A DNA stretch of 64,000 bases from Williamsia serinedens (lineage in GTDB: Bacteria; Actinomycetota; Actinomycetes; Mycobacteriales; Mycobacteriaceae). Positions within the stretch are counted from its first letter, which is position 1. Every line of letters starts with the position of its first letter. The DNA lies in contig NZ_JAMTCG010000001.1 of the NCBI RefSeq assembly GCF_024171725.1, forward strand, positions 124,001 through 188,000, read 5' to 3'. A model generated the notes under the pieces. The model was not told where the DNA came from. It ran no database searches and was given only the letters and a program-made list of their open reading frames with translations. Of the stretch, positions 29,710 to 39,323 are shown in pieces. The translations under genes were made by a program, and so were the position numbers.

Positions 29710-31226
29710 GCGGCCTGGGGCGCGCCCGGTCGGCCGCGGTGGTCGGCGTGTCGGGGACCCCGGTCGAGATCGAGTCGTTCGTGAACCAGGGGCTCCCCGC
29801 GGTCGCGCTGGTGGGTCTGGCCGACGCGTCGCTCCGCGAGGCCAAGGACCGTGTGCGTGCGGCGGTCAGCAACTCGGGGTGCAAGTGGCCCGACGGCCGC
29901 GTCGTGCTGAACCTGTCGCCGGCGACGATGCCCAAGAGCGGATCGTCCTACGACCTCGCGATCGCGGTCGCGGTCCTCGCGGCGAGTGACGCCGTGCCCA
30001 CGGCCCTGCTCGACGAATGCCTCCTCCTCGGCGAACTGGCGCTCGACGGGCGGGTCCGGCCCGTGCACGGTGTCCTGCCGTCGGTGATGGCGGCGGTCGA
30101 GGAGGGGCTGACGCGGGTCGTCGTGCCCCGCGGCAACGCCGCCGAGGCGGCGCTGGTGCCCGGGGTGGAGATCGGGGCGGTCGGTCACCTGCGGGAGGTG
30201 GTCGCGTGGTTGGAGGGCAAGGCCGTCCTCGACACAGTCGGCGACCCGGTGCCCGCCGCGACGGCGTCGTCCGCCGACACCGTCGACATGGCCGACGTGG
30301 TCGGCCAGGAGGAGGCCCGTCACGCGCTCGAGATCGCCGCCGCCGGTGGGCATCACGTGTTCATGAGCGGTCCGCCGGGCATCGGCAAGACGATGCTCGC
30401 GCGCCGTCTGCCGGGGATCCTGCCGCCGCTGACCGAGTCGGAGGCCCTCGAGGCCACGGTGATCCACTCCGTGGCCGGCACGTTGCCGGTCGGCGGACCG
30501 CTGCTCGTCGAGCCACCGTTCATCGCGCCGCACCACTCGACCTCGCACACCGCCCTCGTCGGCGGGGGCACCGGGATGGCCCGGCCGGGCGCGGTGTCCC
30601 GCGCGCACCGTGGGGTGCTGTTCCTCGACGAGTGTGCCGAGATGGGGGTGAAGGCACTCGAGTCGCTGCGCACGCCACTGGAGGACGGGCAGACCCGGGT
30701 GTGGCGGCGCGACGGAGTCGCGACGCTGCCCGCACGCTTCCTGCTCGTCCTCGCGGCGAACCCGTGCCCGTGTGCACCGGCGCAGGACGTCGACTGCGTG
30801 TGCACCGCGCAGGTGCGGCGCCGCTACCTCGGCAAGCTGTCGGGGCCGCTCATGGACCGCGTCGACCTCCGGGTCCGCATGGACCCGCCCGGCACCGCGG
30901 CGTTGACCGGCGGGCCCGGTGAGTCGAGCGCCGACATCCGGGCGCGCGTCGTCGCCGCCCGGGAGGCGGCGAGGGAGCGGTGGGCCGACCACGGATGGGC
31001 GACCAACGCCGAGGTGCCCGGGTCGGCACTGCGCACGCGATACGCGTTGCCGTCCACCGTCACCCGGCCCATCGGGCTCTACCTGCGAGACGGACGAGTC
31101 ACCGCGCGAGGGGCGGACCGGGCCCTGCGGTTGGCGTGGACACTGAACGACCTGCGCGGTGGGGTCACCCCGACGCAGGACGAGGTCGCCCAGGCGCTGA
31201 TGTTCCGCGACCGGGAGCGCGTGTGA
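29706..31226 (+). CDS. comM: ComM/YifB-family Mg-chelatase-like AAA ATPase
   Basis: 506-aa hexameric-helicase-like protein; in naturally competent bacteria ComM promotes branch migration during transformation. It has an N-terminal Lon-like ChlI domain (VNQGLPAVALVGLADASLREAKDRVRAA), Walker A SGPPGIGKTMLAR, Walker B GVLFLDECAEM, a cysteine cluster (PCPCAPAQDVDCVC) typical of the family, and a C-terminal Mg_chelatase_C region. GTG starts overlap both neighbours (yraN upstream, dprA downstream), forming a tightly coupled three-gene unit. Confidence 0.94.
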   Translation: MSGLGRARSAAVVGVSGTPVEIESFVNQGLPAVALVGLADASLREAKDRVRAAVSNSGCKWPDGRVVLNLSPATMPKSGSSYDLAIAVAVLAASDAVPTALLDECLLLGELALDGRVRPVHGVLPSVMAAVEEGLTRVVVPRGNAAEAALVPGVEIGAVGHLREVVAWLEGKAVLDTVGDPVPAATASSADTVDMADVVGQEEARHALEIAAAGGHHVFMSGPPGIGKTMLARRLPGILPPLTESEALEATVIHSVAGTLPVGGPLLVEPPFIAPHHSTSHTALVGGGTGMARPGAVSRAHRGVLFLDECAEMGVKALESLRTPLEDGQTRVWRRDGVATLPARFLLVLAANPCPCAPAQDVDCVCTAQVRRRYLGKLSGPLMDRVDLRVRMDPPGTAALTGGPGESSADIRARVVAAREAARERWADHGWATNAEVPGSALRTRYALPSTVTRPIGLYLRDGRVTARGADRALRLAWTLNDLRGGVTPTQDEVAQALMFRDRERV

Positions 31227-32416
31227 GCGCCCCTGCGCCCGGGGCCGGCACCCGGCGGCTGCACGCGTGGGCCTACCTGTCCCGCGTCGCCGAGCCGCCT
31301 GCGGCCGGGGTCGCCCGCCTGGTCGAGGAGCTCGGTGTCGAGGAGGCGGCCGCGGCGATCCGCACACGTGTCGTGCCGCCGGCGCATCGCGGCGTGCTGC
31401 GCTCGACGGCGGCCCGCTGCGAGACCGATTGTGCCGCCGACGATCTCGTCACCATCGATCGTCTGGGCGGTCGGCTCGTGACGCCGGACGACGACGAGTG
31501 GCCCGGGTGGGCGCTGCACGCGCTGGACACCGCCGACACGGCGGCGCGCGGCGGGCCGCCGCTCGCGCTCTGGGTCCGGGGGCCCGCGCATCTCGCCGAC
31601 CTGGCCGACGGAGCGGTGGCCGTGGTGGGATCCCGGGCCGCGACGGCCTACGGCACACGCATGGCCTCGACGGTCGCCGCCGGTGCCGTCGAGCGGGGCA
31701 GGGCGGTGGTGTCCGGCGGGGCCTACGGGATCGACGGGGCCGCGCACCGGCGCGCACTCGCCGACGCGGGGAGCACGATCGCGGTCCTGGCCTGCGGCCT
31801 CGACATCGACTACCCGACCGACCACGGCGCGTTGTTCGCCGAGATCGCCCGCACCGGTGCGGTGGTCAGCGAGTACGCACCCGGCACCACCGCAGCTCGC
31901 CACCGGTTCCTCGCCCGCAACCGACTCGTCGTCGCACTGTCGGCGGCGGTGGTCGTGGTGGAGGCGGGACGGCGCAGCGGGGCGAACAACACGGCGGCCT
32001 GGGCGAGGATCGTCGGCCGACCACTCGGTGCCGTTCCCGGGCCCGCGACGTCGGCCATGTCGGTGGGATGTCACGCGTTGATCGCGGACGGCTACGCGCA
32101 ACTCGTCGACGGCGCCGCGGCCGTCGAGCGCCTTATCGCCCCGGATGGCGGGGGCGACTCCGCGAACCCCCGCACCACCGTCGACGACCTCGACCCGGTC
32201 GTCGCGCGGGTGCGGGAGGCCATCCCCGCCGCCGGACGTGCCGGCGTCGCGGAGATCGCGTTCTCGGCAGGGGTCGACGCGGGCACCACGCGATCGGCGT
32301 TGGCGACACTGGACATGCTGGGCCTGGTCGACGGGGACGGGTCGGGGTGGGCGTTGGCCCGGACCCGCCCGGCGCGCGCCGGGGAGGGAGGTGCGGGACA
32401 GCGCCGTCTGCTCTGA
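31223..32416 (+). CDS. dprA: DprA, DNA-processing protein
   Basis: Loader of RecA onto incoming single-stranded DNA during natural transformation; widely conserved even where competence is unproven. The Rossmann-like core is present: VAVVGSRAATAYG, VVSGGAYGIDGAAHRRAL, VLACGLDIDYPTDHGALF, RFLARNRLVVALSAAVVVVEA and SGANNTAAWA. A C-terminal winged helix (TRSALATLDMLGLV) completes the 397 aa. The GTG overlaps the comM stop. Confidence 0.95.
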   Translation: MSAPAPGAGTRRLHAWAYLSRVAEPPAAGVARLVEELGVEEAAAAIRTRVVPPAHRGVLRSTAARCETDCAADDLVTIDRLGGRLVTPDDDEWPGWALHALDTADTAARGGPPLALWVRGPAHLADLADGAVAVVGSRAATAYGTRMASTVAAGAVERGRAVVSGGAYGIDGAAHRRALADAGSTIAVLACGLDIDYPTDHGALFAEIARTGAVVSEYAPGTTAARHRFLARNRLVVALSAAVVVVEAGRRSGANNTAAWARIVGRPLGAVPGPATSAMSVGCHALIADGYAQLVDGAAAVERLIAPDGGGDSANPRTTVDDLDPVVARVREAIPAAGRAGVAEIAFSAGVDAGTTRSALATLDMLGLVDGDGSGWALARTRPARAGEGGAGQRRLL

Positions 32417-32435
32417 CGGTGGCCCGCGCGGCGTG

Positions 32436-32454
32436 ACCGGTTAGGCTTACCTAA
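32436..32454 (+). promoter_or_regulatory. IdeR/DtxR iron box
   Basis: The core GGTTAGGCTTACCTAA matches 15 of 16 positions of the IdeR consensus half (TTAGGTTAGGCTAACCTAA), and 15 of 19 over the full site. It sits 21 bp upstream of the siderophore-interacting-protein start and overlaps its expected -35 region, so iron-loaded IdeR should repress that gene. Confidence 0.8.
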
Positions 32455-32463
32455 CATCCGGTG

Positions 32464-32469
32464 TACGCT
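32464..32469 (+). promoter_or_regulatory. Candidate -10 hexamer for the siderophore-interacting protein
   Basis: TACGCT ends 6 nt before ATG 32476 with no ribosome binding site, immediately downstream of the iron box. Confidence 0.6.
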
Positions 32470-32475
32470 GTCGCC

Positions 32476-33321
32476 ATGGCCAAGCGACTGAACACCATGG
32501 AGGTCCGTCGGACCGAATGGATCACCCCGCACATGGTGCGCGTCCATCTCGGCGGTCCCGGCTTCGCCGACTTCGCGGCGACCGACGACACCGACGCCTA
32601 CGTGAAGTTCATCTTCGGCGTCCCCGGCGTCGTCTACCCCGAGCCGTTCGACCTCGACCGCATCCGTACGGAGTTCGCGCCCACGGAGCAGCCGGTCCTG
32701 CGGACCTACACCGTGCGGTCGGTCGACGACGAGCGTGGCGAGATCGCCGTCGATTTCGTCGTCCACGGGGACACCGGTGTCGCCGGACCGTGGGCCGCGT
32801 CGGTGCAACCGGGGGAGACCGTGCGCTTCCTGGGTCCGGGCAGCGGGTATCGCCCCGATCCCGAGGCGCCATGGCACCTGCTCGCCTCCGACGAGGCCGG
32901 GCTCCCGGCGCTCGCGGCCGCGCTGGCCGCGCTGCCCGACGACGCGACCGCCCAGGCCTTCATCGAGGTCGCGGGTCCCGAGGACGAGATCGCGCTCACC
33001 GCGCCGTCGCGGGCCACCATCACCTGGGTGCACCGCGGGGCCGGGTCGGACGTCGCCGACGACTCGATCGCCGGGGACAACGCGCCTCTGGTCGACGCGG
33101 TCCGACGTGCTCCCTGGCTGCCGGGCGAGCCGCAGGTCTTCATCCACGGCGAGGCCCAGGCCGTCATGCACGGCCTGCGCCCCTACGTGCGCAAGGAACG
33201 CGGGGTGAGCGCCCGACGCGCGTCGATCTCCGGGTACTGGCGTCGCGGCCGCACCGAGGAGGGCTTCCGGCAGTGGAAGGCCGACCTGCGTCGTGCCGAG
33301 GAGGCCGTCCCGGCGGTCTGA
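32476..33321 (+). CDS. Siderophore-interacting FAD/NAD(P)H-dependent ferric reductase (ViuB-like)
   Basis: 281-aa flavoprotein of the SIP family that reduces ferric siderophores in the cytoplasm to release iron. The N-terminal FAD-binding domain carries RTYTVRSVD, the FAD-contact motif; the C-terminal NAD-binding part ends in the family segment VRKERGVSARRASISGYWRRGRTEEGFRQWK. ATG 32476 is favoured over GTG 32461 because the -10 hexamer lies between them. The upstream IdeR box supports iron-repressed expression. Confidence 0.92.
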   Translation: MAKRLNTMEVRRTEWITPHMVRVHLGGPGFADFAATDDTDAYVKFIFGVPGVVYPEPFDLDRIRTEFAPTEQPVLRTYTVRSVDDERGEIAVDFVVHGDTGVAGPWAASVQPGETVRFLGPGSGYRPDPEAPWHLLASDEAGLPALAAALAALPDDATAQAFIEVAGPEDEIALTAPSRATITWVHRGAGSDVADDSIAGDNAPLVDAVRRAPWLPGEPQVFIHGEAQAVMHGLRPYVRKERGVSARRASISGYWRRGRTEEGFRQWKADLRRAEEAVPAV

Positions 33322-33323
33322 CA

Positions 33324-33340
33324 CCGCCGATCACGGGCGG
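33324..33340 (+). terminator. Small hairpin after the siderophore-interacting protein gene
   Basis: CCGCC and GGCGG form a 5-bp stem with a 7-nt loop starting 3 bp after the stop codon. There is no T tract, so the assignment is weak. Confidence 0.3.
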
Positions 33341-33420
33341 CGTCGGGCATCAGGCGTCGCTTCGGTCACGACAGGCGCGTCACACGCGACACACGCGTCC
33401 CGTCGGCGCAGGGTGGTCCC

Positions 33421-34314
33421 ATGCACGACGCCGGACGACTGGCCGACTTCGAGGCCTTCTTGCGCCACGAGAAGGGGCACAGCGAGCACACCGTGCGCGC
33501 CTACTGCGCCGACGTCCGCTCGCTGGTCGCGTTCGCCGGGTCCCGGGCGGTGTCGGCCGGCGACATCGATCTCGACCTCCTCCGCGCCTGGCTGGCGCAG
33601 ACGGCGCGGCGCGGCGCGGCGCGCACGACGATCGCCCGCCACGTCTCGTCGGCGAAGACGTTCTGCGCGTGGGCGGTTCGCGAGGGTGTGCTCGCGGGCG
33701 ACCCGTCCCTGCGGTTGCAGGCGCCGCGCGCCCATCGCACGTTGCCCCCCGTGCTCACCGCCGACCAGGCCGCCGCGGTGGCGACCCGCCCCGTTCCCGA
33801 TGGCTCGCCGATCGCCGTGAGGGACGCAGCCCTCGTGGAGGTCCTCTACGGCACCGGGATCCGCGTCGGCGAACTCTGTGGCCTCGACCTCGACGACGTC
33901 GACGACGACCGTCGGGTGCTGCGGGTGATCGGCAAGGGCGACAAGGAACGCAGCGTCCCGTTCGGCGTCCCCGCCGCCGACGCGCTCGCGCGCTGGCGTC
34001 GGGACGGCCGACCGTCGCTGGCGACCGGGGAATCGGGTCGGGCCCTGTTCCTCGGTGTCCGGGGCCGACGCCTCGACCAGCGAGCGGCCCGTCGTGTCGT
34101 GCACGAGGCGGTCGCCGGCGTCGACGGCGCCCCCGACATCGGCCCCCACGGGCTGCGGCACTCGGCGGCGACGCATCTGCTCGAGGGAGGTGCCGACCTG
34201 CGTGTGGTGCAGGAACTCCTGGGCCACTCGTCGCTGGCCACCACGCAGCTCTACACCCATGTGGGTGTCGACCGCCTGCGCGCGGTCCACCGACAGGCGC
34301 ACCCCCGGGCGTAG
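33421..34314 (+). CDS. xerC: XerC tyrosine recombinase
   Basis: 297-aa tyrosine recombinase acting with XerD at the dif site to resolve chromosome dimers. The N-terminal SAM-like core-binding domain ([20 protein letters not shown]) precedes the catalytic domain with Arg in [12 protein letters not shown], Lys in [10 protein letters not shown], His-x-x-Arg in [15 protein letters not shown], His in [10 protein letters not shown] and nucleophile Tyr in QLYTH. Its place beside rpsB in a conserved core region, with no mobile-element signature nearby, argues for the housekeeping enzyme rather than a phage integrase. Confidence 0.93.
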   Translation: MHDAGRLADFEAFLRHEKGHSEHTVRAYCADVRSLVAFAGSRAVSAGDIDLDLLRAWLAQTARRGAARTTIARHVSSAKTFCAWAVREGVLAGDPSLRLQAPRAHRTLPPVLTADQAAAVATRPVPDGSPIAVRDAALVEVLYGTGIRVGELCGLDLDDVDDDRRVLRVIGKGDKERSVPFGVPAADALARWRRDGRPSLATGESGRALFLGVRGRRLDQRAARRVVHEAVAGVDGAPDIGPHGLRHSAATHLLEGGADLRVVQELLGHSSLATTQLYTHVGVDRLRAVHRQAHPRA

Positions 34315-34336
34315 ACGCGTCGGCCGGTGTGTCCCG

Positions 34337-34837
34337 TCACCCGTCCCCGACGGGCAGCAGCCGGACACGCACGGCGCCGACGAGCGCGCGGGGGTCGAGG
34401 TAGACGGCCGATCGTCCGGTGCCGCGCCGGGCTCCCCAGTGCAGGCACGACGTCGCGCACCCCGGGTGACCGGGGAGCAGCGTCCCGATCGGCGAGCCCC
34501 GGGCGACCACCGCGCCGGCGCTGACGGTCGGTTCGACCGGCTCGTAGGTGGTCACGATGCCGTCGGCGTGGAGGATCGACACCACCTGCTTGTCCGCGAC
34601 GGTGCCGGCGAACCGCACCGTGCCCGCCCCGGCGGCCAGCACGGCGCCGGTCCCGACGAGGTCGACGCCGCGGTGACCGGCCAGCCAGCGTTGCACGGGC
34701 GGGTCGAACCCGCGGGACACCGCGGGGCGGGGGAGCATCGGCCAGCCGTACCCGCCGGGGATGCGCGCGTGAGCGTCCGCCGCCGGGACCAGCGACGACA
34801 GGACCAGGACCACGACGACCCGCACGACACCCGACAT
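34337..34837 (-). CDS. Secreted M23-family (LytM-like) peptidase
   Basis: 166-aa exported protein with a signal peptide (about residues 1-25, VVVVLVLSSLVPAADAHA) and a compact M23 domain. The zinc-site pair appears as GHRGVDL and the later HxH-type motif as SCLHWGARR, where the first His of HxH is replaced. ATG 34837 has GGAGG 5 nt upstream, which rejects longer in-frame starts. The family hydrolyses peptidoglycan cross-links, or when degenerate activates amidases. It resembles M. tuberculosis Rv2891, which also lies divergent to rpsB (recalled). Confidence 0.85.
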   Translation of the reverse strand: MSGVVRVVVVLVLSSLVPAADAHARIPGGYGWPMLPRPAVSRGFDPPVQRWLAGHRGVDLVGTGAVLAAGAGTVRFAGTVADKQVVSILHADGIVTTYEPVEPTVSAGAVVARGSPIGTLLPGHPGCATSCLHWGARRGTGRSAVYLDPRALVGAVRVRLLPVGDG

Positions 34838-34909
34838 CCCCACCTCCATGGGACGCAGGCGTGCCCGGTGCGGTTCCACACGGATTTCGTCGGGCGGGCG
34901 GGCCGTGAC

Positions 34910-34915
34910 TACACT
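34910..34915 (+). promoter_or_regulatory. Candidate rpsB promoter -10
   Basis: TACACT preceded by TGAC, followed by a leader of about 190 nt (34922-35112) rich in short GC inverted segments and without a reading frame. The leader is a plausible place for S2 autoregulation, but no known leader structure was recognised. Confidence 0.5.
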
Positions 34916-35112
34916 GGCCGACGCACTCCGCCCCCGGGTGGGGTGACTTCGCACGCCCGGACCCCGGCTGCGCACCCTCGCGGGCTCGCGCACCGACACC
35001 ACCGGCCAGGCGGTCCCGGATCCCTCACGGAGCCGGGTTCTGACCGGCCCGGGCGTCAGGGTCGGCCGCATCCCGCGTCCGACGACCAACTGCACACGAG
35101 AGAAGACACGAC

Positions 35113-35958
35113 ATGGCTGTCGTCACCATGAAGCAGCTGCTGGACAGCGGCGCCCACTTCGGCCACCAGACGCGACGGTGGAACCCGAAGATGAAGCGGT
35201 TCATCTTCACCGACCGCAACGGCATCTACATCATCGATCTGCAGCAGACGCTGACCTACATCGATCGCGCCTACGAGTTCGTCAAGGAGACCGTCGCCCA
35301 CGGCGGCACCATCCTGTTCGTCGGCACCAAGAAGCAGGCGCAGGAGTCGATCGCCAGCGAGGCGACCCGCGTCGGCATGCCGTACGTCAACCAGCGGTGG
35401 CTGGGCGGCATGCTCACCAACTTCTCCACCGTCCACAAGCGTCTCCAGCGCCTCAAGGAGCTCGAGACCATGGAGCAGACCGGTGGCTTCGAGGGTCGCA
35501 CCAAGAAGGAAATCCTCATGCTGACGCGTGAGATGACGAAGCTCGACCGCACCCTCGGCGGCATCCGCGACATGGCCAAGGTGCCCTCGGCCATCTGGGT
35601 CGTCGACACCAACAAGGAGCACATCGCCGTCGGCGAGGCGCGCAAGCTCAACATCCCGGTCATCGCCATCCTCGACACCAACTGCGATCCCGATCTCGTC
35701 GACTACCCGATCCCGGGCAACGACGACGCGATCCGCAGCGCGGCCCTGCTGACCCGCGTGGTCGCGTCGGCCGTCGCCGAGGGTGTGCAGGCGCGTGCCG
35801 GCCAGTCGACCGACGCCGACGCCAAGCCCGAGGCGGGCGCCGGTGAGCCGCTGGCCGAGTGGGAGCAGGAGCTCCTCACGCAGGCGTCCGCCCCCGCGGG
35901 TGACGCCCCGGCCGCCGAGGCCCCTGCCGCGGGCGAGGCCCCGACCGCGCAGGCCTGA
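35113..35958 (+). CDS. rpsB: 30S ribosomal protein S2
   Basis: 281-aa small-subunit protein. Conserved blocks are [54 protein letters not shown] and [22 protein letters not shown]. The C-terminal 50 residues are an Ala/Pro/Glu-rich actinobacterial extension. GAGAGAAG lies upstream of the ATG. It is the first gene of rpsB-tsf; a strong hairpin separates it from tsf. Confidence 0.98.
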   Translation: MAVVTMKQLLDSGAHFGHQTRRWNPKMKRFIFTDRNGIYIIDLQQTLTYIDRAYEFVKETVAHGGTILFVGTKKQAQESIASEATRVGMPYVNQRWLGGMLTNFSTVHKRLQRLKELETMEQTGGFEGRTKKEILMLTREMTKLDRTLGGIRDMAKVPSAIWVVDTNKEHIAVGEARKLNIPVIAILDTNCDPDLVDYPIPGNDDAIRSAALLTRVVASAVAEGVQARAGQSTDADAKPEAGAGEPLAEWEQELLTQASAPAGDAPAAEAPAAGEAPTAQA

Positions 35959-35970
35959 TCCACACCGTCA

Positions 35971-36014
35971 GCGGTGCCCGTCCCGCCGGGGAGATCCGGC
36001 TGGACGGGCACCGC
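35971..36014 (+). terminator. Intercistronic hairpin between rpsB and tsf
   Basis: GCGGTGCCCGTCC (35971-35983) pairs perfectly with GGACGGGCACCGC (36002-36014) around an 18-nt loop. It starts 13 bp after rpsB and ends 27 bp before tsf, and has no T tract. It may partially terminate or mark mRNA processing to set the S2:EF-Ts ratio. Confidence 0.6.
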
Positions 36015-36041
36015 CACATCTGAGAAGGAGGCTCGCCACCG

Positions 36042-36866
36042 ATGGCGAACTACACCGCAGCCGACGTCAAGCGGCTCCGTGAGCTGACCGGCTCGGGGAT
36101 GCTGGACTGCAAGAACGCCCTGGCCAACAACGACGGTGACTTCGACAAGGCCGTCGAGGAGCTCCGCATCAAGGGCGCGAAGGACGTCGGCAAGCGCGCC
36201 GAGCGCTCCACCGCCGAGGGTCTCGTCGCCGCCCGTGACGGCGTCATGGTCGAGATCAACAGCGAGACCGACTTCGTCGCCAAGAACGCCGAGTTCCAGG
36301 CCCTCGCCGACAAGATCGTCGACGCCGCGATCGCGTCGAAGGCGACCGACCTCGACTCCCTGTCGGCCGCGCAGGTCGACGGCCAGACCGTCGCCGACGC
36401 CGTCGCCGCCCTGTCGGCGAAGATCGGCGAGAAGCTCGAGCTGCGTCGCGTCGTGTCCTACGACGGCAACGTCGCGAGCTACCTACACAAGCGCGCCTCG
36501 GATCTCCCGCCCGCCGTCGGTGTGCTCGTCGAGTACACCGGTGACGGCCCGGAGGCCGCCGAGGCCGCCCGTGGTGCCGCGATGCAGGTCGCCGCGCTGA
36601 AGGCCAAGTACGCGACCCGCGAGGAGGTGCCCGCCGACATCGTCGAGAACGAGCGGCGCATCGCCGAGCAGACCGCCCGCGAGGAGGGCAAGCCCGAGCA
36701 GGCGCTGCCCAAGATCGTCGAGGGTCGGGTCAACGGCTTCTACAAGGACGTCGTGCTCATCGACCAGCCGTCGGTGCAGGACTCCAAGAAGACCGTCAAG
36801 GCGCTGCTCGACGAGGCCGGTGTCACCATCACCCGCTTCGAGCGCTTCGAGGTCGGCCAGGCCTGA
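36042..36866 (+). CDS. tsf: Elongation factor Ts
   Basis: Nucleotide exchange factor for EF-Tu, 274 aa. It begins with the UBA-like [27 protein letters not shown] and contains [12 protein letters not shown], the TDFV motif that contacts EF-Tu. Two dimerisation subdomains follow. GAAGGAGG lies about 13 nt before the ATG. A strong terminator follows the gene. Confidence 0.98.
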   Translation: MANYTAADVKRLRELTGSGMLDCKNALANNDGDFDKAVEELRIKGAKDVGKRAERSTAEGLVAARDGVMVEINSETDFVAKNAEFQALADKIVDAAIASKATDLDSLSAAQVDGQTVADAVAALSAKIGEKLELRRVVSYDGNVASYLHKRASDLPPAVGVLVEYTGDGPEAAEAARGAAMQVAALKAKYATREEVPADIVENERRIAEQTAREEGKPEQALPKIVEGRVNGFYKDVVLIDQPSVQDSKKTVKALLDEAGVTITRFERFEVGQA

Positions 36867-36881
36867 GTCCACACGGACACA

Positions 36882-36917
36882 CGGACCCCGGGACCATCAC
36901 GGTCCCGGGGTCCGTTT
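36882..36917 (+). terminator. Strong intrinsic terminator after tsf
   Basis: CGGACCCCGGGACC and GGTCCCGGGGTCCG form a perfect 14-bp stem with a 5-nt loop, followed by TTT. It ends the rpsB-tsf transcript. Confidence 0.9.
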
Positions 36918-36950
36918 GCGTCGGGGGCATGGCAGACCCCGCGCACCACA

Positions 36951-36956
36951 TAGGAT
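36951..36956 (+). promoter_or_regulatory. Candidate pyrH promoter -10
   Basis: TAGGAT, located between the tsf terminator and pyrH, leaves a leader of about 50 nt containing a GAGGAG ribosome binding site before the GTG. Confidence 0.5.
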
Positions 36957-37010
36957 TGCTTCCGGCGACCACCCGGCCGCGTCGCCACCGGACATCGTGA
37001 GGAGTGGCGA

Positions 37011-37760
37011 GTGACCGACGGTTCTGCCCCGACAGCCGACACGACGGACACGGCACGACCGGGGTTCTCCCGTGTGGTGCTCAAGCTCGGCGGCGAGATG
37101 TTCGGGGGTGGGAAGGTCGGACTCGACCCGGACGTGGTGTCCACGGTCGCCGCACAGATCGCCGAGGTCGTGCGCACCGGCGTGCAGGTCGCGGTGGTCA
37201 TCGGCGGCGGCAACTTCTTCCGCGGGGCGGAACTGCAGCAGCGCGGGCTCGAGCGCTCCCGGTCGGACTACATGGGCATGCTCGGGACGGTCATGAACTG
37301 TCTTGCGCTGCAGGACTTCCTGGAGAAGCAGGGGATCGTGACGCGTGTGCAGACCGCCATCACCATGGGCCAGGTCGCCGAGCCGTACATCCCGCTGCGC
37401 GCGCAGCGACACCTCGAGAAGGGCCGGGTGGTCATCTTCGGCGCCGGCATGGGCATGCCGTACTTCTCCACCGACACCACCGCCGCGCAGCGCGCGCTGG
37501 AGATCAAGGCCGAGGTGGTGCTGATGGCCAAGGCCGTCGACGGCGTCTACAGCGCCGACCCGCGGACCGATCCCGACGCCACGCTCTTCCGCGAGATCAG
37601 CCACCGCGAGGTGCTGGAGAAGGGGCTCGCCGTCGCCGACTCGACGGCGTTCAGCCTCTGCATGGACAACAAGATGCCGATCCTGGTCTTCAACCTGCTG
37701 CAGGAGGGCAACATCGCCCGCGCGGTGGCGGGTGAGAAGATCGGGACACTGGTCATGTGA
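37011..37760 (+). CDS. pyrH: UMP kinase
   Basis: Amino-acid-kinase-fold enzyme making UDP from UMP and ATP, the first committed step to UTP/CTP. The 249-aa protein has the phosphate-binding [25 protein letters not shown], the [20 protein letters not shown] segment and [21 protein letters not shown] lies 8 nt before the GTG. A variable hydrophilic tail of about 20 residues precedes the kinase core. Confidence 0.97.
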   Translation: MTDGSAPTADTTDTARPGFSRVVLKLGGEMFGGGKVGLDPDVVSTVAAQIAEVVRTGVQVAVVIGGGNFFRGAELQQRGLERSRSDYMGMLGTVMNCLALQDFLEKQGIVTRVQTAITMGQVAEPYIPLRAQRHLEKGRVVIFGAGMGMPYFSTDTTAAQRALEIKAEVVLMAKAVDGVYSADPRTDPDATLFREISHREVLEKGLAVADSTAFSLCMDNKMPILVFNLLQEGNIARAVAGEKIGTLVM

Positions 37761-37823
37761 GCGCCGCGTACCCGCGCCCACCGCGCACCACGACCGTGTC
37801 CACCGACGACGAAGGGCGAGACC

Positions 37824-38381
37824 GTGATCGATGAAGCACTCTTCGACGCCGAGGAGAAGATGGAGAAGGCGGTGAGCGTCGCCCGCGACGACATGGGGTC
37901 GGTGCGCACCGGCCGCGCGAACCCGTCGATGTTCAACCGCATCGTGATCGACTACTACGGCGCGATGACGCCGATCACGCAGGTGTCGTCGATCAACACG
38001 CCCGAGGCGCGCCTGGTGGTCATCAAGCCGTACGAGGCGTCGTCGTTGGGCGCGATCGAGACCGCCATCCGCAACTCCGATCTCGGCGTGAACCCCACCA
38101 ACGACGGGTCGCTGATCCGCGTGGCCATCCCGCAGCTCACCGAGGAGCGCCGTCGCGAACTGGTCAAGCAGGTCAAGTCCAAGGGCGAGGACGCGAAGAT
38201 CTCGATCCGCAACGTCCGGCGCAAGGCGCTCGACGAGCTCAAGCGGATCCAGAAGGACGGCGAGGCCGGCGAGGACGAGGTGACCCGCGCCGAGAAGGAC
38301 CTCGACAAGACCACCGCGGGCTACGTCGCGCAGGTCGACGAGCTCGTCAAGAACAAAGAGAACGAACTGCTGGAGGTGTGA
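37824..38381 (+). CDS. frr: Ribosome recycling factor
   Basis: 185-aa factor that, with EF-G, splits post-termination ribosomes. It has the standard two-domain sequence: [17 protein letters not shown] and [24 protein letters not shown] at the start, and [21 protein letters not shown] with the long C-terminal helix. It starts with GTG after GAAGGGCGAG and overlaps the cdsA start by 4 bp. Confidence 0.98.
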   Translation: MIDEALFDAEEKMEKAVSVARDDMGSVRTGRANPSMFNRIVIDYYGAMTPITQVSSINTPEARLVVIKPYEASSLGAIETAIRNSDLGVNPTNDGSLIRVAIPQLTEERRRELVKQVKSKGEDAKISIRNVRRKALDELKRIQKDGEAGEDEVTRAEKDLDKTTAGYVAQVDELVKNKENELLEV

Positions 38382-39286
38382 GCACCGGCGGCGAGGGCGT
38401 GGAGATGACCGACGAGGCGGCGGGTCCGCAGGCGACGTCGACGACGGGCGACGAGCCCGCGCCCAAGAAGTCCCGTGCGGGCCGGAACCTGCCCGCGGCG
38501 TTCGCCGTCGGCGGGTCGCTCGGTGTCGGGGTCATCCTGGTCCTCGTCTTCGCCCCGCTGGTGTGGATCCCGGTCGTCGCGGTGTCGTTGGCCGTCGCGA
38601 CCTGGGAGGTCGTGAAGCGGGTCCGCGACGGCGGCTACGACGTCGGCGTCGTGCCGTTGCTCGTCGGTGGCCAGGCCATCATGTGGTTCGCGTGGCCGTA
38701 CGGCCCGACCGGGGCGCTGGTCGCGTTCGTCGCGACCGTGTTGGTCGCCATGGTGTGGAAGCTGCTCAGCAACGGCCGCACGACAGCCCCGGAGAACTAC
38801 CTGCGTGACCTGGCGGTCACCGTGCTGGTGCTCGCGTGGCTGCCCCTGTTCGCGTCGTTCGCGATCGTCATGGTCACGCAGGACCACGGGTGGGCCCGCG
38901 TCCTGACCCTGATGATCGTGGTGGTCTGTTCCGACGTCGGCGGCTACACGGCGGGAGTGCTGTTCGGCCGGCACCCGATGGTCCCGGCGATCAGCCCGAA
39001 GAAGTCCTGGGAGGGGATGGGCGGATCGCTCGTCTTCGGCACCGTGGGATCGGTGCTGCTCGTGGCGTTCCTGCTCGACGCGCAGTGGTGGATCGGCCTC
39101 GCGCTGGGACCGGTCCTCGTGATCTGCGCGACCCTCGGCGACCTCGTCGAGTCCCAGGTCAAGCGCGACCTGGGCATCAAGGACATGGGCACGCTGCTGC
39201 CCGGGCACGGCGGCATCATGGATCGTCTCGACTCGATCCTGCCGTGCGCGTTCGTCGTGTGGGCGGTCCTCGCGGCGCTGCTGTAG
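38378..39286 (+). CDS. cdsA: Phosphatidate cytidylyltransferase (CDP-diacylglycerol synthase)
   Basis: Membrane enzyme forming CDP-diacylglycerol from phosphatidate and CTP, precursor of cardiolipin, phosphatidylinositol and related lipids. The 302-aa protein has a hydrophilic N-terminus of about 40 residues, some eight hydrophobic segments, and the diagnostic C-terminal signature [20 protein letters not shown] followed by GIMDRLD. The GTG start overlaps the frr stop, an arrangement shared with mycobacteria. Confidence 0.96.
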   Translation: MSTGGEGVEMTDEAAGPQATSTTGDEPAPKKSRAGRNLPAAFAVGGSLGVGVILVLVFAPLVWIPVVAVSLAVATWEVVKRVRDGGYDVGVVPLLVGGQAIMWFAWPYGPTGALVAFVATVLVAMVWKLLSNGRTTAPENYLRDLAVTVLVLAWLPLFASFAIVMVTQDHGWARVLTLMIVVVCSDVGGYTAGVLFGRHPMVPAISPKKSWEGMGGSLVFGTVGSVLLVAFLLDAQWWIGLALGPVLVICATLGDLVESQVKRDLGIKDMGTLLPGHGGIMDRLDSILPCAFVVWAVLAALL

Positions 39287-39317
39287 GCCGCCCCGAGGGC
39301 GATCCCCCGAGGCGGCC
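39286..39317. terminator. Bidirectional hairpin between cdsA and the LapA-like gene
   Basis: GGCCGCCCCGAGGG and CCCCCGAGGCGGCC pair at 12 of 14 positions around a 4-nt loop. It fills the gap between two convergent genes and could stop transcription from both sides. Confidence 0.6.
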
Positions 39318-39323
39318 GGAGCG

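Noticed and set aside
27975-31367. 1130-codon minus-strand frame over the mycolyltransferase, yraN and comM
   Set aside because: It crosses several well-supported plus-strand genes and has no recognisable domain.
33421-34314. Tyrosine recombinase as a mark of an integrated element
   Set aside because: Length, motifs and the neighbourhood beside rpsB fit chromosomal XerC; no attachment-site repeats or phage genes are present.
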